A DNA stretch of 5,023 nt, taken from assembly GCA_031263875.1 (NCBI GenBank), contig JAISEX010000033.1, positions 1 to 5,023 of the forward strand, in the 5' to 3' direction. A program made the translations under genes and the position numbers. The notes under the pieces were generated by a model, which worked only from the letters and a program-made list of their open reading frames with translations, ran no database searches and had not been told where the DNA came from. The DNA is from Eubacteriales Family XIII. Incertae Sedis bacterium. GTDB taxonomy: Bacteria > Bacillota > Clostridia > Peptostreptococcales > Anaerovoracaceae. Shown piece after piece: positions 1-4,984 of this stretch (position 1 is its first letter; every line of letters begins with the position of its first letter).

Positions 1-1
1 G

Positions 2-256
2 GGAGACGGCTAGGTAGTCGAGGACGTAGTCGTCGAAGAGGAGGCCGAGCGAGATGGGGACGCGCTTCGTGCCGCTGAGGGGATAGACCCTGTTGGCGAA
101 TATTTGAGACCAATCCTTGAGTTGCGCGATCGTTGGAGTTGAAAATTCGGTACAGATACTGATAATGCGCTGAGAAGAGCCGGATCGGACAGTTTTGGCA
201 ATCTGTGAGATGGAATCGAAAACTCCGTCGAACGCAGCGCGCTGTCGCGGGAATTG
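2..256 (-). pseudogene. 5'-truncated unrecognised gene running off the left edge
   Basis: On the minus strand a frame is open from an in-frame TGA (257-259) to the left edge, 85 codons with no ATG, GTG or TTG start. The part nearest the edge looks truly coding. It reads as a plausible globular protein (for example RVYPLSGTKRVPISLG, then an acidic-aromatic stretch FDDYVLDYLAV), and its third codon positions are nearly all C or G (GTC CCC ATC TCG CTC GGC CTC CTC TTC GAC). The part above about position 215 overlaps the oppositely oriented Crp/Fnr fragment and is probably not part of the gene. I do not recognise the family. The missing start and the abrupt meeting with another broken gene suggest that its 5' end was lost in a rearrangement. 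A chimeric assembly or a rare start codon are alternatives. Where the protein ends is not visible. Confidence 0.35.
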
Positions 257-367
257 TCACGGCTGAAGGCCGACGGCGTGCTCAAGTACGGGAAGAACCG
301 CTTTGAATTGGTGGGGGAGCGGGGTGCGGAAAATCGGCCCGGTAACGAACTTTCCGGTAATGTATAG
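209..367 (+). pseudogene. C-terminal fragment of a Crp/Fnr-family transcription regulator
   Basis: The frame from 227 to the TAG at 365-367 encodes VERSALSRELSRLKADGVL followed by KYGKNRFELVG and a short polar tail. This is the recognition helix and wing of the Crp-type winged helix; family members typically read V-x-R-S-A-L-S-R-E-L-S-R-[LM]-K-x-x-G-[LV]-I, then an N-R-[FI]-x-L strand. Everything N-terminal is missing: the cyclic-nucleotide-binding-like beta-roll, the dimer helix and the first HTH helix, about 170 residues. An in-frame TGA at 206-208 lies just upstream, and no Crp-like residues appear in the other plus-strand frames before it. The break falls inside the helix-turn-helix, at about 215-227, so this cannot be a working regulator. 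The identification rests on the motif alone, but the motif is distinctive. Confidence 0.62.
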
Positions 368-431
368 CGTAATTATTTGTCTTTAAAATTATGCGGAAAA
401 CGCGGGGGATTATAGTATGGTAAAGTGCCTG

Positions 432-471
432 GGGTGAGAAAAAATCACTGATCCCCTAGACGCAAGGGATT
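432..471 (+). other. Two mutually exclusive weak hairpins in a non-coding leader-like stretch
   Basis: The stretch 368-532 has no gene. Within it the CCCC at 452-455 has two possible partners. Upstream, GGGG (431-434) lies next to GTGA (434-437), which pairs with TCAC (445-448) across an A-rich loop. Downstream, ATCCC (451-455) pairs with GGGAT (466-470), followed by TTTAAAT. The second fold has a stem of only 5-6 bp, so as a terminator it would be weak. Alternative pairing of one segment is the arrangement used by attenuators, but nothing here identifies a ligand or a leader peptide. The promoter nearest the downstream gene lies after this region, so any transcript through here would have to start further upstream. 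Function is unproven. Confidence 0.25.
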
Positions 472-532
472 TTAAATCATAAAACACATCTTATTGATTT
501 TATGTGACTTTTGCTCCATTTGAAACATATTC

Positions 533-561
533 TTGCAATTGCCGGAGAGCAGTGGTATAAT
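533..561 (+). promoter_or_regulatory. Sigma-70-type promoter of the NYN-domain gene
   Basis: TTGCAA (533-538) and a perfect TATAAT (556-561) are separated by exactly 17 bases. Transcription should begin about 6-9 bases after the -10 box, near 568-570. That is downstream of the ATG at 562 and just before the ATG at 571. The site therefore decides between candidate starts and implies an mRNA with almost no leader. Confidence 0.55.
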
Positions 562-570
562 ATGGACGAT

Positions 571-1092
571 ATGAAGAATCAAGTATTTATCGATGGACAA
601 AATCTATGGTTTAGCACCGCCAAATCCGACGATCCGTGGACGGTGGATTTGACGCGTTTTCGCGTTTATGTGGAACGCAAATATGACGTCACCGAAGCGT
701 ATTATTTTATCGGCTATCGCATCGGCGAACATGAGGAAATGTACCGGCGGATCCGGGAAGCGGGCTACGTTTTGGTTTTTCGTGAACATCTCGCTCATAT
801 GGCGACGAAAAAGAAAGGCAATGTCGATACCGATATTGTGTTCAGCGTTATGCGAACCGTGGCGGAGGTGAAGGATGTGGATAAAATCTATTTGGTATCG
901 GGCGACGGCGATTATTTTAAGATGGTGCAATATTTGATCGCAAAAGGCAAGTTTGGGCGGCTGCTCGCGCCGAACGAAAAACGCATGTCGTCACTCTACA
1001 AAAATTTTAATCCGGAATATTACGCCTTTCTCAATCGAAACGACGTCAAATATAAAATAGCGCGCCGGAATAAAAAAGCGGGTTCTTCTTAG
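571..1092 (+). CDS. NYN-domain (LabA/DUF88-like, PIN-fold) putative ribonuclease
   Basis: This is a 173-residue protein of the NYN family, whose PIN-like fold usually carries a metal-dependent RNA-cleaving site. The conserved elements appear in order: VFIDGQNLW (residues 5-13, first catalytic Asp D8 with N11), a central NVDTDIVFSVMRTV (84-97, Asp86 and Asp88), and LVSGDGDYFKMV (108-119, Asp112 and Asp114). A strand-helix stretch (KGKFGRLLAP, 125-134) and a lysine/arginine-rich tail (KIARRNKKAGSS) follow. All acidic residues expected of an active enzyme are present. It has no signal peptide or membrane segment and is probably cytosolic. The frame is open back to a TTG at 511, but residues from 511 to 561 overlap the promoter. 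I chose ATG 571 because it opens directly on the first beta-strand and lies at the predicted transcript start; ATG 562 would add three residues. It is more AT-rich than the gene at 1549. It stands alone, so its substrate and partner are not indicated. Confidence 0.87.
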   Translation: MKNQVFIDGQNLWFSTAKSDDPWTVDLTRFRVYVERKYDVTEAYYFIGYRIGEHEEMYRRIREAGYVLVFREHLAHMATKKKGNVDTDIVFSVMRTVAEVKDVDKIYLVSGDGDYFKMVQYLIAKGKFGRLLAPNEKRMSSLYKNFNPEYYAFLNRNDVKYKIARRNKKAGSS

Positions 1093-1303
1093 GTAGTTAG
1101 CCGTTCGAATTGCCCGCGTCGGTATTATGGTATAAGTTTAGCAAGGAAATTCAGAATTGTCAAGGGAAATTTTTCTTTTGATTTTTCTTGCGGGAACATT
1201 GCGGCTATAACCCCAATGATAGACTTTACGGAGATGGCATGGAATGCCGCATATCTTCGCGCACGGGATAGGAGGGGTGCGCAGCAGCCGCGAAGCGGCC
1301 GGA
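1093..1303. other. Gene-free intergenic stretch with small inverted repeats
   Basis: No supportable gene is present. The first half (1093-1200) is AT-rich with pyrimidine runs. The second half carries three short perfect inverted repeats: GGCAT/ATGCC around a 3-base loop (1236-1248), GCGCAC/GTGCGC around a 12-base loop (1259-1282), and GCCGC/GCGGC around GAA (1287-1299). These lead directly into the dispersed repeat that starts at about 1304. No T-tract follows any of them, so a clear terminator for the upstream gene is not visible. Confidence 0.5.
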
Positions 1304-1389
1304 GCAACGTTCGCTGCGCTCACTCCTCCGCTCGCGTTGCTCGCTTCGCTGTCCTGTTTTACACTGCGGCTAAAGCCGCGTAAAACAGG
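1304..1389. repeat. Dispersed GC-rich repeat, isolated copy A, with terminal hairpin
   Basis: Bases 1319-1354 match 4951-4986 at 35 of 36 positions, and the match to the copy at 4856-4891 is nearly as good, so this belongs to the family that is tandem at the right edge. Copy A is shorter in its first third, lacking about eight bases. GCAACG (1304-1309) can pair with CGTTGC (1335-1340); adding G1302, A1303 and T1341, C1342 extends the stem to 8 bp. After the shared core, this copy ends in its own hairpin: CCTGTTTTAC (1353-1362) with GTAAAACAGG (1380-1389), a 3-base bulge ACT on the 5' side, then GCGGC/GCCGC around TAAA. The hairpin has T on its 5' arm and A on its 3' arm, the reverse of an intrinsic terminator. 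No transposase gene is attached, and I cannot name the element. Confidence 0.7.
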
Positions 1390-1414
1390 CGACGCGGAGC
1401 CCCGCATAGCCCGG

Positions 1415-1447
1415 TTTTTGGCGCGGAGCGAAGTGCAGCGCCCAAAA
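1415..1447. repeat. Second inverted repeat after copy A
   Basis: GGCGC (1420-1424) pairs with GCGCC (1438-1442) around a 13-base loop. Flanking TTTT and AAAA (up to 1447) extend the stem if C1443 is bulged out. Like its neighbour it has a T-rich 5' arm and an A-rich 3' arm. It may be an outer part of the same repeat element, though no counterpart is seen at the right edge. Confidence 0.4.
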
Positions 1448-1485
1448 TGCGCCCAAAAGAGATTTCCCTGTAATGGACCGTTTCA

Positions 1486-1515
1486 TTGCTATTTTCCGCA
1501 TGAATGCGCTATACT
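1486..1515 (+). promoter_or_regulatory. Likely promoter of the corrinoid-activator gene
   Basis: TTGCTA (1486-1491) and TATACT (1510-1515) are separated by 18 bases. The expected transcript start is near 1522, which gives a leader of about 27 bases carrying the Shine-Dalgarno. It lies downstream of the repeat hairpins, so the gene can be transcribed independently of the NYN gene. Confidence 0.5.
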
Positions 1516-1537
1516 ATTTTTGCACGCAAAGTATTCC

Positions 1538-1543
1538 GGGAGG
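1538..1543 (+). promoter_or_regulatory. Ribosome binding site fixing the activator start at 1549
   Basis: GGGAGG lies five bases before ATG 1549. The same frame is open to an ATG at 1504, but that codon has no Shine-Dalgarno, precedes the -10 box, and would add 15 residues unlike the ferredoxin fold that begins just after 1549. Confidence 0.75.
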
Positions 1544-1548
1544 TAACT

Positions 1549-3459
1549 ATGTCAGAAACATGTCGGGTCACGTTTTCAGGTGACGGGAGAGAGGCGGTTT
1601 CCGCCGTCGTGGCGGCCGGTTCGTCGGTCCTCGAGGCGGCGCAGAAATGCGGGGTGGCTATCGACGCGCCGTGCGCCGGCAACGGCACCTGCGGGAAATG
1701 CGTCGTGACGCTCGTGTCCGGCGAACTCGAGAGCGAGCGGAACCGGCATCTTGCGGATGAGGATTACGCGGCGGGAAAGCGGCTCGCCTGCGTATCGCGG
1801 GTCGCGGGTGACGCCGAGATATACGTGCCCCCGTCGCTGGCCGCGTACCGGAACCGTATCCGCGTCGATAATGAGCCGTCTGCGGGCGCGCGGAATTACC
1901 GGGAGCTGCTGCGGGCGCGGGGATTCGCTCCGAACACGAACATACAAAGCGTCCCCGTCAGTGTCGGCGAACCGTCGCTTGACGACCCGATGGCGGACCG
2001 GGAACGGTTTCTCGCGGCGCTCGGCGGCCCGCACCGGGTTTCTCTTGCGGCGCTCAGAAAACTGCCGCTCGTTATGCGCGAGGCGGGATATGCGTTTCAC
2101 GCGCTTGTCCGTGAGGCGGAGGGCGAGACTCCCGCAATTGTTCTCGACGTAGCGGCGGACGAACTGACGCCGTTTGGCATTGCGGTGGATATCGGCACGA
2201 CATCCGTTTCCGCTTTGCTCGTGGATCTCGCGAACGGCGATATCATGGCGTCGGCAAACGCGGGCAACGCGCAGATTTGCTATGGCGCGGACATTATACA
2301 CCGCATTATCGAGAGCGCGAAACCGGGCGGCGCGGAGCGGCTTCACCGCGCGATCATCGACGACTGTCTGGTGCCGCTTATCGGGGATATGTGCGCGGCG
2401 GCGCATATTCCGGCGGGCGCTGTCATGCGGGCGTCGTTTACGGGAAATACCACGATGATGCATTTTCTCGCGGGCGTGTACGCGGATCATCTGCGCCGGG
2501 AGCCCTATGTCCCGGCGTTTTTTGAACTCGGCGGGCTGCGCGGCGGCGATCTCGAACTCGGCATCCACGCGGACGCGCAGCTTTGCATCGCTCCGTCGGT
2601 CGGCAGCTATGTGGGCGGCGATATCACGGCAGGGGCGTTCGCGTCGGCGATGGCGGATTCGGAAGCGCTGTCGCTGTTTATCGACCTCGGTACAAACGGC
2701 GAGATCGTGCTGGGAAGCAGCGATTATCTAATGACCTGCGCGTGCTCGGCGGGGCCCGCGTTTGAGGGCGGCGACATCGCGTGCGGCATGCGCGCGACGG
2801 ACGGCGCGATCGAGAAGTGCGTTATCGACGCCGAAACCATGACGCCGGCGTATTCGGTCGTCGGGGCGGAGGGCGCGGCACCGGTGGGTATCTGCGGCTC
2901 CGGTCTGATCGACATCGTGGCGGAGCTGTTCCGCTGCGGCATTATCGACGCGAAGGGCAAGTTCGCGCGCGAGGGCGGACGGATCACCACGGACGAATGG
3001 GGCATCACCTCGTTTACCGTCGCGTTCGCCGATGAAACGGAGGACGGCAGCGCGGTCTACCTTGACGACGCGGATATCGACAATTTTATACGGGCGAAGG
3101 GTTCGCTGTTCGCGGCGATCCGGACGATGCTCGAGGCGGTGGGCGCCGCGCCCGGCGATATCGAAAACCTGTTCATTGCCGGCGGTATCGGCAGCGGGAT
3201 AAATTTTGCCAACGCCGTCACCATCGGCATGCTGCCAGATATCCCGCGGGAAAAATTCAGCTACATCGGCAATTCGTCGCTGGCGGGGGCGTACGCGGCG
3301 CTGATAAGCCACGAGGCGGCAGGCGCGGTGGACGCCACCGCCGCGCAGATGACCTACCTCGAGCTTTCGACCTATCCGGGGTATATGGACGAGCTGATCG
3401 CGGCCTGTTTTCTGCCGCACACAGACGCGTCGCTGTTCTCGCCGCGGTCAGGAGCGTAG
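1549..3459 (+). CDS. ATP-dependent reductive activator of corrinoid proteins (RACo/RamA-like, ferredoxin + DUF4445 ASKHA)
   Basis: This is a 636-residue cytosolic protein. The family uses ATP to drive electron transfer that returns an oxidised Co(II) corrinoid in a methyl-transfer protein to the active Co(I) state. The N-terminal domain (about 4-95) is a plant-type [2Fe-2S] ferredoxin with all four ligands: C42, C48, C51 (CAGNGTCGKC) and C81. A linker and middle domain (about 96-205) follow. The C-terminal ASKHA ATPase has a phosphate-1 loop AVDIGTTSVSALLVDL (212-227), TGNTTMMHF (298-306), phosphate-2 FIDLGTNGEIVLG (377-389), SAGPAFEGG (400-408), GICGSGLIDIV (447-457) and an adenosine loop LFIAGGIGSGINFANAV (541-557). 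A terminal FLPH element (621-624) is typical of the family. Length is normal and no break is seen. The corrinoid partner (CoFeSP or a methyltransferase system's corrinoid protein) cannot be told, because no methyltransferase or corrinoid protein is present. A DUF3786 gene follows on the same strand. Confidence 0.93.
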   Translation: MSETCRVTFSGDGREAVSAVVAAGSSVLEAAQKCGVAIDAPCAGNGTCGKCVVTLVSGELESERNRHLADEDYAAGKRLACVSRVAGDAEIYVPPSLAAYRNRIRVDNEPSAGARNYRELLRARGFAPNTNIQSVPVSVGEPSLDDPMADRERFLAALGGPHRVSLAALRKLPLVMREAGYAFHALVREAEGETPAIVLDVAADELTPFGIAVDIGTTSVSALLVDLANGDIMASANAGNAQICYGADIIHRIIESAKPGGAERLHRAIIDDCLVPLIGDMCAAAHIPAGAVMRASFTGNTTMMHFLAGVYADHLRREPYVPAFFELGGLRGGDLELGIHADAQLCIAPSVGSYVGGDITAGAFASAMADSEALSLFIDLGTNGEIVLGSSDYLMTCACSAGPAFEGGDIACGMRATDGAIEKCVIDAETMTPAYSVVGAEGAAPVGICGSGLIDIVAELFRCGIIDAKGKFAREGGRITTDEWGITSFTVAFADETEDGSAVYLDDADIDNFIRAKGSLFAAIRTMLEAVGAAPGDIENLFIAGGIGSGINFANAVTIGMLPDIPREKFSYIGNSSLAGAYAALISHEAAGAVDATAAQMTYLELSTYPGYMDELIAACFLPHTDASLFSPRSGA

Positions 3460-3509
3460 AGGATAAGGCGAGTTTGGCGCGTAAAACGGCTTGTATCGTG
3501 AGGAAAAAT

Positions 3510-3675
3510 ATGGAACTATTTAATTCTTATGAACCGTTTTTATGCAAGGTGGCGGTGAATGATGTGATAATGTTCAGGTTGGGCGCATGGGGCGGTCTTT
3601 ACGGAGAATGAGGCGGGTTCATATTACAAGGCTTGTTACGAAACCTTTGATGTGATCGGGTTTTGCGAAATGTGA
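3510..3675 (+). pseudogene. Small unrecognised gene, probably frameshifted
   Basis: TGAGGA (3499-3504) sits five bases before ATG 3510, which opens a 33-codon frame to TGA 3609 that begins MELFNSYEPFLCKVAV. The frame one base over (open from about 3567) continues with protein-like sequence after the likely break: VFTENEAGSYYKACYETFDV, ending at TGA 3673-3675. Loss of one G in the run GGGG at 3589-3592 would join both parts into one protein of about 54 residues. The composition is more AT-rich than the genes on either side. I do not recognise the family. Alternatives are a genuine 33-residue protein, a sequencing indel, or chance open frames. The start is plausible because of the well-spaced Shine-Dalgarno, but no clear promoter precedes it. 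Confidence 0.33.
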
Positions 3676-4093
3676 AATAAGGTTAATTGATATGAATCGC
3701 AATTATGGCAGGACCGCCCCACCGGGCGTTCCGCTCCAATTCCGTTCATGATATGCTGTCATTCCAGACCTCGCCCCGGAATCCCCCGGACAGGGGTATC
3801 TGCGCGAGCGTAGTCCGCGGAATTTCCACTGCTATCCCTTGCGCGGCACACGCGAGAACCGCCCCTATCACGCCCATCCTCCTACGGCGTACCGGTGTAT
3901 CGCCTCAGCGCCCGCAAAGCGCGAGAACCGGGCGCGAACGTGAGCATACTTACCCTGCCGTCACCCCGAAAGGGGAACGAAGTGGAAAAAATGCATTACG
4001 CCGCGAAAAATCAGCAAAATAAACTGGCTCGCGGCAGAGACCGCAGGGGTATCCCGGCATATTTCCGCGGGCAGTTATGAAAGGTAAAAGGCT
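3676..4093. other. GC-rich intergenic region without a convincing gene
   Basis: Several open frames cross this stretch, but their translations are rich in Arg, Pro, Ser and Thr, lack conserved motifs and look like GC-rich non-coding DNA. The visible structures are small. An 11-base direct repeat CGCGAGAACCG occurs at 3851-3861 and 3920-3930, and CCCC-GAAA-GGGG at 3964-3975 forms a short tetraloop hairpin. A minus-strand 41-codon frame (3871 down to 3746) has an AGGAGG six bases before a GTG. No promoter for the downstream gene could be assigned with confidence; its ribosome site is GAAAGGT at 4079-4085. The stretch may be a degraded mobile or repeat segment, but no ends or target duplications are visible. 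Confidence 0.4.
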
Positions 4094-4759
4094 ATGACAA
4101 CCCAGCGAATCCCCTTGCCGGACGCGTCCGAGCGGCCGAGCGCGGCGCCGATGAAGCATTATAAAGCGATTTACGCGCGGCAGGATCCGCAGGAGATTTC
4201 CGAACGCACGGGACTCAAATACGACGCGGAAACCGCTGCGTTTTCCCTATCCTTGCTCGGCTCGCCGCTGATGGTATCGCATCCGGACTTCACGCTTACC
4301 GAGGCTGCGGGCACGCCACGCGTCAATCCCTACGAACAGCTTCTCATTATACGGTATCTGACGGAGGGCCGTTACGTCGCGGGGTCGGGAAAACTCGTGT
4401 CTTATGAGGAACTGCCGTGGGGAAGCGTCTATATGCAAAATTTCCGCGGGCGGGTCATCGGGCGGCTCGCGCGCGAATTCGGCGCGGGGCCGAAACCCTT
4501 TTCCGCGGTCGTCGAAACGATGCCGAACCTCCGGTTTGAGCGGCTGGCTCGCGGCGACAGCAGTTACCGCATAGAATTTATCGACAAATTATTTGTCAAT
4601 CTTATATACTATGAGAGTGACGACGAATTTCCCGCGTCGTTCCAGGTATTGTTCGACGATACCATCAAATACGCTTTTTCCGCGGAAGACGTCGCCGTCG
4701 TGGGCGATATCCTGATAGGGCGGCTGAAAGCGCACCGCAGCGCGATAGTGCCTCGGTAA
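4094..4759 (+). CDS. DUF3786 domain protein
   Basis: This is a 221-residue soluble protein of unknown function. It matches the DUF3786 pattern in order: HYKAIYARQDPQEISERTG (22-40), NPYEQLLIIRYLTEG (78-92), a GKLVSYEELPWGSVYMQNF segment (99-117) with FRGR, a central RGDSSYRIEFIDKLFVNLIYY (153-173), and the characteristic DDEFPASFQVLFDDTI (176-191) followed by AEDVAVVGDILIGRL (197-211). Length is normal for the family. The start at 4094 has GAAAGGT eight bases upstream. The internal ATG 4151 (residue 20) is where the conserved part begins, but it has no ribosome site, so the 19-residue polar lead is probably real. Members are found mostly in anaerobes, and I recall them near corrinoid and methyltransferase genes; here the corrinoid activator is the preceding large gene. 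No catalytic residues are known to me, and I see no metal-binding cysteine cluster, signal peptide or membrane segment. Confidence 0.85.
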   Translation: MTTQRIPLPDASERPSAAPMKHYKAIYARQDPQEISERTGLKYDAETAAFSLSLLGSPLMVSHPDFTLTEAAGTPRVNPYEQLLIIRYLTEGRYVAGSGKLVSYEELPWGSVYMQNFRGRVIGRLAREFGAGPKPFSAVVETMPNLRFERLARGDSSYRIEFIDKLFVNLIYYESDDEFPASFQVLFDDTIKYAFSAEDVAVVGDILIGRLKAHRSAIVPR

Positions 4760-4777
4760 CTGACAGCAGGAATAAAG

Positions 4778-4828
4778 AGCCGGGGATTTTCAGCAGTATG
4801 CGAGACGGCGGAACCGCGCATACCGGCT
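4778..4828. repeat. Nested inverted repeat downstream of the DUF3786 gene
   Basis: AGCCGG (4778-4783) and CCGGCT (4823-4828) enclose GTATGCG (4796-4802) and CGCATAC (4817-4823). These enclose CGG/CCG (4806-4808 and 4814-4816) around a 5-base loop, with the bases AGA bulged on the 5' side. C4823 is shared, so the outermost and middle stems compete for one base. No T-tract follows, so this is a poor intrinsic terminator despite its position 18 bases after the stop codon. Its outer stem, 5' bulge and inner stem resemble the hairpins in the adjoining repeats. Confidence 0.55.
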
Positions 4829-4889
4829 GTACGCAACGTTCGCGCCCTGCGGCCACTCACTCCTCCGCTCGCATTACTCGCTTCGCTGT

Positions 4890-4928
4890 CCGTTTTGCCA
4901 GCCGAAGCAGAGCTTCGGGGCAAAAAGG
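4890..4928. repeat. Terminal hairpin of unit B
   Basis: TTTTGCC (4893-4899) pairs with GGCAAAA (4919-4925). CCGAAGC (4902-4908) pairs with GCTTCGG (4912-4918) around a 3-base loop AGA, and AG is bulged on the 5' side only. CC (4890-4891) and GG (4927-4928) close the base past one mismatch. T-rich 5' and A-rich 3' arms argue against an intrinsic terminator on either strand. Confidence 0.7.
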
Positions 4929-4984
4929 CAATGTTCGCGCCCTGCGGTCGCTCACTCCTCCGCTCGCATTGCTCGCTTCGCTGT

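Noticed and set aside
434..448. GTGA-N7-TCAC as a Crp-type binding site
   Set aside because: Crp sites need TGTGA-N6-TCACA. The spacing is one base too long, the flanking bases do not match, and it is about 85 bases from the promoter's -35 box.
1103..1120. GTTCGAAT resembling a tRNA T-loop
   Set aside because: The flanking bases form no T-stem, and no acceptor or anticodon arm can be built around it.
1353..1389. Hairpin as a rho-independent terminator
   Set aside because: The 5' arm is T-rich and the 3' arm A-rich, so no U-tract follows the stem on either strand. The same holds for the hairpins at 4890-4928 and 4985-5023.
1576..2568. Long minus-strand open frame (330 codons) within the activator gene, with another at 2728-3420
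   Set aside because: Both are antisense shadows of a GC-rich gene. Their translations are Arg/His-rich with no motifs, while the plus strand encodes a complete, motif-bearing protein.
3705..4022. Plus-strand 105-codon open frame before the DUF3786 gene
   Set aside because: It has no Shine-Dalgarno, its Arg/Pro/Thr-rich composition is typical of GC-rich non-coding DNA, and it has no recognisable domain.
4583..4597. Perfect palindrome GACAAAT-T-ATTTGTC, resembling an operator
   Set aside because: It lies inside the conserved coding core of the DUF3786 gene (IDKLFVN), has no adjacent promoter of proper spacing, and is best explained by codon content.
4609..4923. Minus-strand open frame containing the peptide DSEASNASGGVS, also present in the frame at 1138-1407
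   Set aside because: The shared peptide comes from translating the dispersed repeat. The rest of each frame is unrelated and overlaps a real gene or hairpins.
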